From an uncultured Eubacteriales bacterium (lineage in GTDB: Bacteria; Bacillota; Clostridia; Oscillospirales; CAG-272), in NCBI GenBank assembly GCA_934394585.1, contig CAKRQU010000014.1, positions 1-44,922 of the forward strand: a stretch of DNA of 44,922 bases, written 5' to 3'. The stretch's first letter is position 1. Every line of letters begins with the position of its first letter. Positions 17,684 through 25,414 of the stretch are shown piece after piece. Under the pieces are notes generated by a model. It made no database searches and was not told the origin of the DNA. It worked only from the letters and a program-made list of their open reading frames with translations. A program made the position numbers and the translations under genes.

Positions 17684-18196
17684 CGCGCTTTTCACTGACG
17701 AAAAGCGCGGCAAAAGTCATCAAAGGAAGGCTCCTCGCCCTCCTTTGCAAACTACCTCGCACCCCGTCGAGTTAGCCGCAGGAAGTAATGCGCGGCAAGT
17801 ATGTGCTATATATAGCAAAGCAAAAATCTAAAGTCTATCTCTCCGCGCATCATCAGCCATACCGCGCGTGCGAACAAAGTACGCCGCAAAAAGCGAGCAG
17901 ATTCGACGGGGTGGGTGGTGCCACGCCAAAGCCAAAGCTACACTCCCGATTTAGCCAAAACTCCACCAATGCGAGCATGGCTTGATGGACATCGAAACAT
18001 GGCGGCTAAAGCTTAAATTTGCACAGACTAAACTCCGTGTTAAGCGGGGGTCTGAACTGTGCTTCCGGTTTTGTCTACGGTCGGACTGTCGGGTCGATGT
18101 GTTCGCACTGGTCGCCGCGAGGCGACAAAGAAAGAGTTTAAAAGAGGAAAGCGTTCCTCTTTTTGACTTTTGGTACTTTTGGTCACGCAAAAGTAC
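17684..18196 (+). repeat. Dispersed ~513-bp repeat, copy 1: candidate large structured RNA
   Basis: First of three complete copies of an intergenic element. It starts with the 9-bp hairpin CGCGCTTTT/AAAAGCGCG (loop CACTGACG) and ends with GTACTTTT/AAAAGTAC (loop GGTCACGC). Inside, CACCCCGTCGA (17760-17770) pairs with TCGACGGGGTG (17903-17913). Nested in that, ATGCGCGG (17788-17795) pairs with CCGCGCGT (17862-17869), and ATGTGC (17801-17806) with GCGCAT (17845-17850). A GTCGCC-GCGA-GGCGAC hairpin lies near 18110 and an intrinsic terminator at 18140-18164. It lies between two convergent operons. Minus-strand reading frames in it are partly similar between copies, but one is frameshifted in copy 3. 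I do not recognise the family. Confidence 0.85.
18140..18164 (+). terminator. Intrinsic terminator inside repeat copy 1
   Basis: GAGGAA-AGCG-TTCCTC with flanking A/T pairs and TTTTT. The stem is identical in the other complete copies but the loop there is TGCC or TACT, which suggests a plus-strand transcript that ends here. Confidence 0.75.
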
Positions 18197-18270
18197 ACCC
18201 TTTTCTTTGGTAAAAGAAACTTTTCTTTTACCGCGCTTTTACAAAAAGCACGCCCCCTCTTGCCCAAAAT

Positions 18271-18301
18271 AAAAAAACTCCGACTGATTTCTCAGTCGGA
18301 G
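18271..18301 (-). terminator. Intrinsic terminator of the deoR-E2-E3-E1 operon
   Basis: On the minus strand CTCCGACTGA-GAAA-TCAGTCGGAG is a perfect 10-bp stem with a GAAA tetraloop, followed by T7. It lies 15 bases after the E1 stop codon. Confidence 0.93.
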
Positions 18302-18316
18302 CTTCTTATTTTTTTC

Positions 18317-20794
18317 TTATACGCCTTTCTTTGCGCGCTCTATTTTTTCAGCCTCGGTGAAATTATAGTAAGGTGTTCTGCCGTTTATCGGGAGAATTTT
18401 CTGCGTGATGGCGTCGATGATGGTATCGGGCTGCGGGAAGAAATATTTCTCCAGCTCATAAGCGGGAGTTATCCAGTTTCTGGAGCCTACTACCACGGGC
18501 GGAGCATCGAGATAATCAAAAGCAAGCTCGGCTATATTGGAAGCCATATCGCGCATTACGGAATTGCGTTCGCAGGCATCGCCCACGATAACTATCTTGC
18601 CGGTCTTTTTGACGGATTCTATGACGGGCGCATAGTCAAAAGGAACTATGGAGCGGCTGTCGATAACCTCGGCGGAAATGCCGTATTTTTCTTCGAGCTG
18701 CTTTGCCGCGTCGAGCGCACGATAGAGAACAGCACCTATCGTGAGTATCGTGATATCTTTGCCTTCGCGTTTGATATCGGGTTCGCCTATCTTTATTTCA
18801 TAAGAGCCCTCGGGAACGCCGCCCTTGTGGAATTCTTCGCCTCTGTCGTAAATTCTCTGGCTTTCAAAGAATATTACGGGGTCGGTGCCGTTGAGTGCGG
18901 AGGTCATCAGACCCTTTGCATCATAAGGCGTGGAGGGGAATACTACTTTCAGTCCCGGAATATGAGCGGTAAGCGCTGTCCAATCCTGGCTGTGCTGTGC
19001 GCCGTATTTGGAACCGACGGAAACACGCAGGATTATCGGCATTTTGAGTATGCCGGCGCTCATTGCCTGCCATTTTGCGATCTGATTGAATATTTCGTCG
19101 CCTGCGCAACCGATAAAGTCGGCATACATCAGCTCTACTATGGCTCTGCCGCCGCACATTGCATAACCTACAGCCGAGCCTACTATAGCTGCCTCGGAAA
19201 TAGGCGCATTGAAAAATCTGTGATAGGGAATAGCCTCGGTCATTTTCTTGTAAACGCCGAAAGCGCCGCCCCAGTCGCGGTTGTCTTCGCCGTAAGCGAT
19301 GAGCGTGGGATCTTCGTAGAATTTATCTATGATCGGTTCGAAAAGACCGTCGCAGATATTGTATCTCTTCATCTTGGAAACGGGCTTTCCGTCCGCATCG
19401 AATGCGAAACGAACCTTGCCCGCGATATCCTTTACACGCGGCACATCTTCTTTATTGGGAATGAGAACTTCGGGTGTTCTGTCGTCGAGTTTCGGCTTTT
19501 CTTCATTGGAAAACATGATGGATTCGATGGCGTCGGGATGTTTGTCGAGATCCATTCTCGGGGAAACGCTGTCGTCTATCGCGAGGCGGCAGATTTTTGT
19601 CATGCGGCGAACGATAGTGTCGTGAACGGCGTCAAGCTCGGCTTCCGTAGCTACTCCGCCGAGTATCAGCTTCTCTCTGTAAGCCTTTATCGGATCGGCA
19701 TTCTTCCATGCTTCGATTTCTTCGGGCGTTCTGTATGTGGAGGAGTCGGAGGGGGAATGTCCCGATACGCGGTATGTTACTACTTCGAGGAGAGCCGGAC
19801 CTTTGCCGCGCACGAGCAGTTCTTTCTTCCTTGCAAAAGCGTCGATCACTGCGAGCGGATCATATCCGTTTACTCTCTCGGCGTGCATCTGCTCGGGGTT
19901 TACACCCGCGCCTATTCTGGCTGCCATCTGCCATGCCATTGTTTCGCCTGCGGTCTGACCGCCCATACCGTAATGGTTATTGAATACATTGAAAAGTATC
20001 GGCAGACCTTCGCCGCTTCCGTTGTCCCAGAGCTTCTTTATCTGGTCCATGGCGGACATATTGAGCGCTTCCAGAACAGGACCTCTGCCCATGGCGCCGT
20101 CGCCGCAGTTTGCAACGATTATGCCTTTCTTTCTGTTGCTTCTCTTGTAGAGAGCCGCGCCGAGAGCGATTGGCGCACTGCCGCCGACTATGGCATTATT
20201 CGGGAATATACCGAAAGGAATGAAGAATGCGTGCATCGAGCCGCCCAGACCTTTATTAAAGCCCGTGGTTCTCGCGAAGACCTCTGCGAGCGCGCCGTAA
20301 AGCAGAAAGTCTATGGCGAGTTCTTTTGTATTGCCCTTTACTTCTTCCTTGCCTTCGACTACTTTCAGCGTTTCGCCGCCGAGAAAGTTTTTCATCACGT
20401 CGTAAAGCTCCGTATCGGAGAGCTTGTTTATCGCGGAAAGACCTTTTGCGAGGATTTCGCCGTGGCTTCTGTGCGAACCGAATGTGAAATCGTCTATATC
20501 GAGGCAGTATGCTTCGCCGACAGCGGAAGCTTCCTGACCGATGGAAAGATGCGCAGGACCGGGATTTGTATATTCTACGCCGTTGTAAACGCTCTTTGTT
20601 TTGATCTCATTGAGCATGGTTTCAAATTCGCGTATGATTGCCATATCGCGATAGATACGGACGAGATCTTCTTTGGAATATATTTTTCTCTCGTCTTCGA
20701 GAGAGAGGTTATATTGGCACACGGGAATATCTTCAAAATGGATATATCCGGCTTCAAAAACTTTTTTGGGGTCTACATATTGACTCTTAGGCAT
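18317..20794 (-). CDS. 2-oxoacid dehydrogenase E1, alpha and beta subunits fused (825 aa)
   Basis: Thiamine-diphosphate enzyme that decarboxylates a 2-oxoacid and passes the acyl group to lipoyl-E2. Residues about 35-385 are the alpha part with the ThDP motif GDGAMGRG (about 231) ending in FNNHYGMGG. Residues about 465-825 are the beta part (YGEDNRDWGGAFGVY, then the conserved IVELMYADFIGCAGDEIFNQ). Alpha and beta are usually two proteins; here they are one chain with a linker of about 80 residues. Substrate (pyruvate, branched-chain oxoacid or acetoin) cannot be fixed from sequence. The ATG at 20794 is preferred; an in-frame GTG four codons upstream is possible. Last gene of the operon. Confidence 0.9.
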   Translation of the reverse strand: MPKSQYVDPKKVFEAGYIHFEDIPVCQYNLSLEDERKIYSKEDLVRIYRDMAIIREFETMLNEIKTKSVYNGVEYTNPGPAHLSIGQEASAVGEAYCLDIDDFTFGSHRSHGEILAKGLSAINKLSDTELYDVMKNFLGGETLKVVEGKEEVKGNTKELAIDFLLYGALAEVFARTTGFNKGLGGSMHAFFIPFGIFPNNAIVGGSAPIALGAALYKRSNRKKGIIVANCGDGAMGRGPVLEALNMSAMDQIKKLWDNGSGEGLPILFNVFNNHYGMGGQTAGETMAWQMAARIGAGVNPEQMHAERVNGYDPLAVIDAFARKKELLVRGKGPALLEVVTYRVSGHSPSDSSTYRTPEEIEAWKNADPIKAYREKLILGGVATEAELDAVHDTIVRRMTKICRLAIDDSVSPRMDLDKHPDAIESIMFSNEEKPKLDDRTPEVLIPNKEDVPRVKDIAGKVRFAFDADGKPVSKMKRYNICDGLFEPIIDKFYEDPTLIAYGEDNRDWGGAFGVYKKMTEAIPYHRFFNAPISEAAIVGSAVGYAMCGGRAIVELMYADFIGCAGDEIFNQIAKWQAMSAGILKMPIILRVSVGSKYGAQHSQDWTALTAHIPGLKVVFPSTPYDAKGLMTSALNGTDPVIFFESQRIYDRGEEFHKGGVPEGSYEIKIGEPDIKREGKDITILTIGAVLYRALDAAKQLEEKYGISAEVIDSRSIVPFDYAPVIESVKKTGKIVIVGDACERNSVMRDMASNIAELAFDYLDAPPVVVGSRNWITPAYELEKYFFPQPDTIIDAITQKILPINGRTPYYNFTEAEKIERAKKGV

Positions 20795-20878
20795 GGTAAA
20801 TCTCACTTTCCCGACGGGTTTTTCTTGAAACGGTGACCGCCGAATCCGTAAATTTTTATATGAATTTTATTTTTTTAC

Positions 20879-22240
20879 TTAAATCATGAACATCGCTTCG
20901 CGGATTACTTCGCATACGGTGGGATGCGGGAATACGAGCTTTTTCACGTCGTCTGCGCGCATTTCTTTTTCCACCATCATAGCTGCGCCGTATATTATTT
21001 CGGAGGCATAGCTTCCTATTATATGAACGCCGAGCACGGTGCCGTGCTCTTTATCCGTGATGATTTTCACTATACCGTCGCCGTGCTCGTTTTCGGCGAT
21101 ATATCTGCCGCTGTATTTGAGCGTTACCGATGTGGCTTTTGCATTCAGCCCTTTTGCGGCTATGCTTTCGCTCGTTTCGCCGACGCATGCCACTTCGGGA
21201 TTTGTATATATCACGGAGGGAACGGAAAGATAATTTACTCTTTCTCTCGCGCCGAGCATATTTGCTACGGCGACTTCACCCTCGCGGTAAGCGGTATGCG
21301 CGAGCATGGATTTGCCGTTTACATCGCCTGCCGCCCATACTCCCGGAATATTTGTTTTGCAATATTCATCGGTAACCACGGCACCGCGCTCGGTATGAAT
21401 GCCGATGCTTTCCAGTCCGATATCGGCTGTATTTGCGCGTCTGCCTATGGAAACGAGCACTTTATCCGCCGTCACTTCGCATTGCTTGCCGTCCAGCTCG
21501 TAAGCCACTTTTCCGTCGGTAACGCCCGTCACCTTTGCGCCGAGCAGAAATTCCACGCCTTTTGCCTTATAATTGCGGAGCAGAATTTTCGAGATTTCGC
21601 TGTCGGTAGGTCCTGCTATATGGTCGAGCATTTCTATCACGGTGACTTTCGTGCCGATGGAATTGAAATACGAAGCCATTTCCAGACCTATTACGCCGCC
21701 GCCGATAACTGCGAGCGAAGCGGGAGCTTCCTTCATATCGAGTATCTCGCGGTTTGTCATGGCAAAGCCGGATGACAATGCTTCCTTCAGTCCCGGTATC
21801 GGCGGAACAAAGGCGTAGGAACCCGTGCAGATAAGCAGCTTCGCGCCCTCATAGCGCTCTCCCGCCGCCTCTACGGCAAAACCGCCGTCGATTTTGCCTG
21901 CGATTTTTCCGTATTCGGAAACCACGTCCACGCCCGCCTTTTTCAGCTTCATCTGTATGCCCGAAACGAGCGTTTTCACCACTTTATCTTTTCTTGCCAC
22001 CACAAAACCATGGTCTATGGAGGCATTTTCCGTTTTTACGCCGTAATCTGCGCCGTGCTTTGCATAGTCGAAAATCTTTGCGCTGTAGAGCAGTGTCTTT
22101 GTGGGGACGCAGCCCTCATTCAGGCAGACACCGCCGAGCGCACGGCCTTCCAGGACAAGCGTTTTCATTCCGCTGTGTGCGGCTCTTTCCGCCGCGTTAT
22201 AGCCTGCGGGACCTCCTCCGAGTACAATCAGATCGTACAT
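20879..22240 (-). CDS. lpdA: Dihydrolipoyl dehydrogenase (E3), 453 aa
   Basis: FAD flavoprotein that re-oxidises dihydrolipoamide with NAD+. FAD-binding GGGPAGYNAA starts at residue 8. The redox disulfide is GGVCLNEGCVPTK (Cys39, Cys44), NAD-binding GGGVIGLEMA lies in the middle, and the C-terminal base pair is His439/Glu444 in HPTVCE. Full length for the family, and no N-terminal lipoyl domain. AAGGAAG precedes the ATG. It lies between the E2 and E1 genes of the same complex, 79 bp after E2. Confidence 0.95.
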   Translation of the reverse strand: MYDLIVLGGGPAGYNAAERAAHSGMKTLVLEGRALGGVCLNEGCVPTKTLLYSAKIFDYAKHGADYGVKTENASIDHGFVVARKDKVVKTLVSGIQMKLKKAGVDVVSEYGKIAGKIDGGFAVEAAGERYEGAKLLICTGSYAFVPPIPGLKEALSSGFAMTNREILDMKEAPASLAVIGGGVIGLEMASYFNSIGTKVTVIEMLDHIAGPTDSEISKILLRNYKAKGVEFLLGAKVTGVTDGKVAYELDGKQCEVTADKVLVSIGRRANTADIGLESIGIHTERGAVVTDEYCKTNIPGVWAAGDVNGKSMLAHTAYREGEVAVANMLGARERVNYLSVPSVIYTNPEVACVGETSESIAAKGLNAKATSVTLKYSGRYIAENEHGDGIVKIITDKEHGTVLGVHIIGSYASEIIYGAAMMVEKEMRADDVKKLVFPHPTVCEVIREAMFMI

Positions 22241-22319
22241 TTGTTACTTCCTTTTCTCAACGGCTTTTATATTGTGCGGCATTGCGCTCCCGCCGTTGTG
22301 AGAGGCTTGCCGCGCCGTT

Positions 22320-23630
22320 TTATTTTGCGAGGAGAAGACTGAAATTTTCGAGATTTATGCAGAGATCGCGTAAAAATCTCGCCGCGGGTGCGCCGTCGAG
22401 CGCCCTGTGGTCAAATGTGAGCGAGAGCGGTATGCAGGGATAGAAAACGGGCGCGCCGCCTACTTCTTTCACGCGCTTTGTCAGCGAGCAAACGCCGAGT
22501 ATGCCTGTCTGCGGCGGGTTGATTACGGGAGTAAAGCTTTCCACGCCCATCGCGCCGAGATTGCTTACGGTAAATGATGCGCCTTTCAGCTTATCGGGGC
22601 TTATCGTGCCGCTCTGCGCCTCGGTGATGACGGATTTTGAAGCCTTTGCCAGCTCGGAAAGCGAGAGCTTTTCGGCACATGCCACCGTGGGAACCATCAG
22701 TCCGCGTTCCGTATCCACGGCTATGCCGAGATTTACATTACGGAAAAAGCGCATGCTGTCGCCGAGAAAATGCGCATTCAGGCTCTTGTGAGCGGGAAGC
22801 GTCTTTGCCACGGCAAAGAGAATCATATCGTTTATCGTGATATTGCCCATGCCCATAGCTTCGCCGTTTGCCTTCATAGCGGCGCGGAAAGCCATGATCT
22901 GTGTGGCGTCAAACGAAGCATTCAGCGTGAGCTGAGCACATTCCTGAAGCGAAGCCTGCATGGAGCGAGCGATGACTTTGCGTATCTGCGGGAGCTTCAC
23001 ATCCTCGTATTCCGCTTCGGGCGCCGCTGTGGGAGCAGCCGCGGAAACGGGAGCGGGTGCCGCTTCTTCCGCCTTGATTTCGGGCGTAAATCTGCCCGCG
23101 AGGAAATCCTCTACTTTTGCGGTGGGTACGGTATAGCCCGCATCGAGAGCGGCTACCACATCGCGTTCGATTATTCTGCCGTTCGGTCCCGTCGCGCCTG
23201 TGCGGGAAAGATCGGCGCCTGTTTTCAGAGCGAGATTTTTCGCTCTCGGGGAAATTTTTACTCTTTCACCCGCGGTTCTTTCGGGGATAACGATTTCTGT
23301 CGCGGGTTTTGCTTCGGGAGCCTCTGCTTTTACTTCGGCTTTTTCCTCCGCTTTTGTTTCGGGGGCGGCTCCGGCGTCGTCTATGCTTTCGCCTTCGTTT
23401 CCTATGTAGCAGACTGTTTCGAGGCAGGGAACATCATCGCCTTCGCCGAAAAGCACTTTCAGCAGTGTGCCCTCAACCTCGGATTTTTCATCGAAAGCCG
23501 ATTTGTCCGTTTCATAAGAGAAAAGTATATCGCCTGCAGCCACTTTATCTCCCACTTTTTTATTCCAGGACGTGATGATACAGCTTTCAACGCTTTGCCC
23601 CTGTCGGGGCATGATTACGGCATTTGCCAT
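22320..23630 (-). CDS. 2-oxoacid dehydrogenase E2, lipoyl acyltransferase (436 aa)
   Basis: Core of the complex. One N-terminal lipoyl domain (1-78) has the modified Lys43 in ETDKSAF, where most relatives have DKA. An Ala/Glu/Pro linker leads to the peripheral-subunit-binding domain (about 125-160, VKISPRAKNLALKTG). A second linker leads to the catalytic domain (about 210-436) with DHRALDG (His408, Asp412). The acyl group could be acetyl or branched-chain. GGAG precedes the ATG, next to a short hairpin (23643-23663) also found in altered form before the E1 gene. Confidence 0.92.
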   Translation of the reverse strand: MANAVIMPRQGQSVESCIITSWNKKVGDKVAAGDILFSYETDKSAFDEKSEVEGTLLKVLFGEGDDVPCLETVCYIGNEGESIDDAGAAPETKAEEKAEVKAEAPEAKPATEIVIPERTAGERVKISPRAKNLALKTGADLSRTGATGPNGRIIERDVVAALDAGYTVPTAKVEDFLAGRFTPEIKAEEAAPAPVSAAAPTAAPEAEYEDVKLPQIRKVIARSMQASLQECAQLTLNASFDATQIMAFRAAMKANGEAMGMGNITINDMILFAVAKTLPAHKSLNAHFLGDSMRFFRNVNLGIAVDTERGLMVPTVACAEKLSLSELAKASKSVITEAQSGTISPDKLKGASFTVSNLGAMGVESFTPVINPPQTGILGVCSLTKRVKEVGGAPVFYPCIPLSLTFDHRALDGAPAARFLRDLCINLENFSLLLAK

Positions 23631-23672
23631 ATTGAAACTCCATTCCCGACGGTTTTACCGCCGTTTGATATT

Positions 23673-24440
23673 TTATTTTGTTATTATTATGCGGACGCCG
23701 TTTTCTTTCAGCTTTGCTTCAAATTCGGGTTCGAGCGCGCTGTCTGTGATAAGCACATCGATATCTGCCGGTGTACCGAAGGTATACGGCAGACTTTTGC
23801 CGAATTTCGTGGCGTCGGTGAGTATTATTTTTTTGCTTGCCTTTGCGAGGATGAATTTTTTCATTTCGCATTCGGAATAATTTCCGCAGGTAAATCCGTT
23901 TTCAAACGAAACGCCCGACGGTACTATAAAAGCGATATCTATATTTATTTCGGAGGCGAATTTCAGCGCCTGCATGCCCGAAACGGAAAGATTGTCGTGA
24001 TTTATCATGCCGCCGATGAGATTTACTATATTTTTATTGTTTTTTGCCAGCTCTATTGCAACATGCGGACCCGTGGTGGTAAATGTGATATGCTGATCGG
24101 GGACCACTGCCGCGAGTGAAAGCGCCGTAGTACCGGAATCTATGAAAATGGAATGATTCGGCTCTACAAATTCGAGCGCCGCCATGGCTATTCGCGTTTT
24201 TTCCTCGGTGGCTTCATGCAGGCGCTTTCCGAATTCGTCCTCCATGGAGGTGGTGAGGAATTTCATGGAACGCGCGCCGCCGCGCACCTTTATCAGCTCT
24301 CCCTTTTTTTCGAGATAAGCGATATCGCGCCGCAGGGTCATGCTCGTGACATGAGGGAATTTTTGTTCCAGCTCATGCAGGGAAACAAAGGGCTTTTCCG
24401 CAAGGATTTCCTTTATTTGCTCTTTTCTGTCCTTGGGCAT
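23673..24440 (-). CDS. DeoR-family transcriptional regulator (255 aa)
   Basis: N-terminal winged helix (1-60; TSMTLRRDIAYLEKKGELIKVRGGA) is the DeoR signature, and the C-terminal DeoRC sensor domain (about 75-255) has IFIDSGTTALSLA for binding a phosphorylated ligand. Such regulators usually respond to sugar phosphates and repress their own operon. This one is the first gene of the 2-oxoacid dehydrogenase operon, 42 bp before E2, so it probably controls the complex; that pairing is unusual. GGAAGGTG precedes the ATG. Confidence 0.9.
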   Translation of the reverse strand: MPKDRKEQIKEILAEKPFVSLHELEQKFPHVTSMTLRRDIAYLEKKGELIKVRGGARSMKFLTTSMEDEFGKRLHEATEEKTRIAMAALEFVEPNHSIFIDSGTTALSLAAVVPDQHITFTTTGPHVAIELAKNNKNIVNLIGGMINHDNLSVSGMQALKFASEINIDIAFIVPSGVSFENGFTCGNYSECEMKKFILAKASKKIILTDATKFGKSLPYTFGTPADIDVLITDSALEPEFEAKLKENGVRIIITK

Positions 24441-24468
24441 TTTTTCACCTTCCTTAATATAATAAAAA

Positions 24469-24511
24469 TCAACATGTTAATTATAACATTCTGCCTGTTA
24501 AAAGTCAACAT
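24469..24511 (-). promoter_or_regulatory. Candidate DeoR operator: repeated ATGTTGA-like boxes over the promoter
   Basis: On the minus strand ATGTTGA occurs at 24511-24505 and 24475-24469, with the variant ATGTTAT at 24489-24483. The boxes overlap the -35, the -10 and the start site. DeoR proteins often bind direct repeats, so autoregulation is likely but unproven. Confidence 0.45.
24480..24508 (-). promoter_or_regulatory. Strong sigma-A promoter of the deoR-E2-E3-E1 operon
   Basis: On the minus strand TTGACT (24508-24503), 17-bp spacer, TATAAT (24485-24480). It is one of the closest matches to consensus in the window. Confidence 0.88.
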
Positions 24512-24677
24512 TTTCATGTTTTATTTGCAAAATAATATGGAAAAAAATAGCCGTAAATATTTGTATAATTTGCCGCAATTTTTGTGAATACAACCAAACC
24601 ACGTCGCGGATTTTTGTGCATTGTCGCATATTTGGCGCCGATATCGGCGGGGGATTTTCCTTTGCAAAGGAAACGAT

Positions 24678-25191
24678 CGCGCTTTTGAGTGACCAAAAGC
24701 GCGGGAAAAGTCATCAAAGGAAGGCTCCTCGCCCTCCTTTGCAAACTACCTCGCACCCCGTCGAGTCAGCCGCGGAAAGTAATGCGCGGCAAGTATGTGA
24801 TGTATATAGCAAATCGAAAAACTTTTGTCTATCTCTCATCACATCATCAGCCATACCGCGCGTGCGAACAAAGTATGCCGCAAAAAGCGAGCAGATTCGA
24901 CGGGGTGGGTTGGCTCCCGCCATGGCTTTTGATATGCTTCCCACTATAAGCTAAACTCCGACTACGCGAGCATGGCTTGATGGACATCGAAACGTGGCAG
25001 CTAAAGCCAAAATCTAAACAGACTAAAGTCCGTGTTAAGCGGGGGTCTGAACCGCGCTTCCGGTTTCGTCTGTAGTCGGACTGTCGGGGCAGTATGTTCG
25101 CACGAGTCGCCGCGAGGCGACAAAGAAAGAGTTCAAAAGAGGAATGCCTTCCTCTTTTTGACTTTTGGTACTTTTGGTCACGCAAAAGTAC
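24678..25191 (+). repeat. Dispersed ~513-bp repeat, copy 2: candidate large structured RNA
   Basis: Same element and orientation as copy 1. First hairpin loop is GAGTGACC; last hairpin loop is GGTCACGC, so the loops are complementary over six bases. The outer 11-bp stem is 24754-24764 / 24897-24907. The third stem is the perfect ATGTGATG (24795-24802) / CATCACAT (24837-24844), where copy 1 has a shorter stem with other bases: a compensatory change. Terminator GAGGAA-TGCC-TTCCTC plus T5 at 25135-25159. It lies between the deoR promoter and the 3' end of sigF and lacks the GC-rich arm; palindromes TCCTTTGCAAAGGA and CGCCGATATCGGCG lie before it. Confidence 0.85.
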
Positions 25192-25370
25192 GCCCTCGTT
25201 TCCTTCGTAAGGAAAAGAAACATTTTTGCCGCGCTTTTGGTCATTCAAAAGCGCGACCTCCGTCTTCTTTGTGAAGAGTAACTTTCTTTTGGTACTTTTC
25301 GTCAGTGAAAAGTACGCCCCCGTTTTCCTGCGTGAGGAAAAGTAATTTCCCGCGCTTTTGTAAAAGCGCG
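25192..25370 (+). repeat. Array of short hairpin cassettes after repeat copy 2
   Basis: Successive small palindromes: CGCGCTTTT-GGTCATTC-AAAAGCGCG (25230-25255), GTACTTTT-CGTCAGTG-AAAAGTAC (25292-25315), TTTTCCT-GCGTG-AGGAAAA (25323-25341) and CGCGCTTTTGTAAAAGCGCG (25351-25370), plus weaker ones between. Stems are of two recurring types and loops are swapped among them. The loop CGTCAGTG is the exact complement of the loop CACTGACG at the start of copies 1 and 4. No gene is visible here. Confidence 0.7.
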
Positions 25371-25378
25371 ACCGGGAC

Positions 25379-25410
25379 AAAAAAGCCCCTTGTCTTGCGA
25401 CAAAGAGCTT
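25379..25410 (-). terminator. Intrinsic terminator of the spoIIA operon
   Basis: On the minus strand AAGCTCTTTGTC-GCAA-GACAAGGGGCTT (two G-T pairs) with TTTTTT after it, just past the sigF stop codon. Confidence 0.85.
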
Positions 25411-25414
25411 TTAT

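Noticed and set aside
17580..17762. A minus-strand frame reading MRGSLQRRARSLPLMTF, present at each repeat copy
   Set aside because: It recurs because the DNA repeats. It lies across hairpins, has no ribosome site and its far end differs at each copy. RNA or DNA structure explains it better.
18170..20836. An open frame of 888 codons on the plus strand
   Set aside because: It is the exact antisense of the E1 gene, which has clear family motifs. Long antisense frames occur all over this window (for example inside E2, valS, sipL and the glucan synthase) and follow from codon usage.
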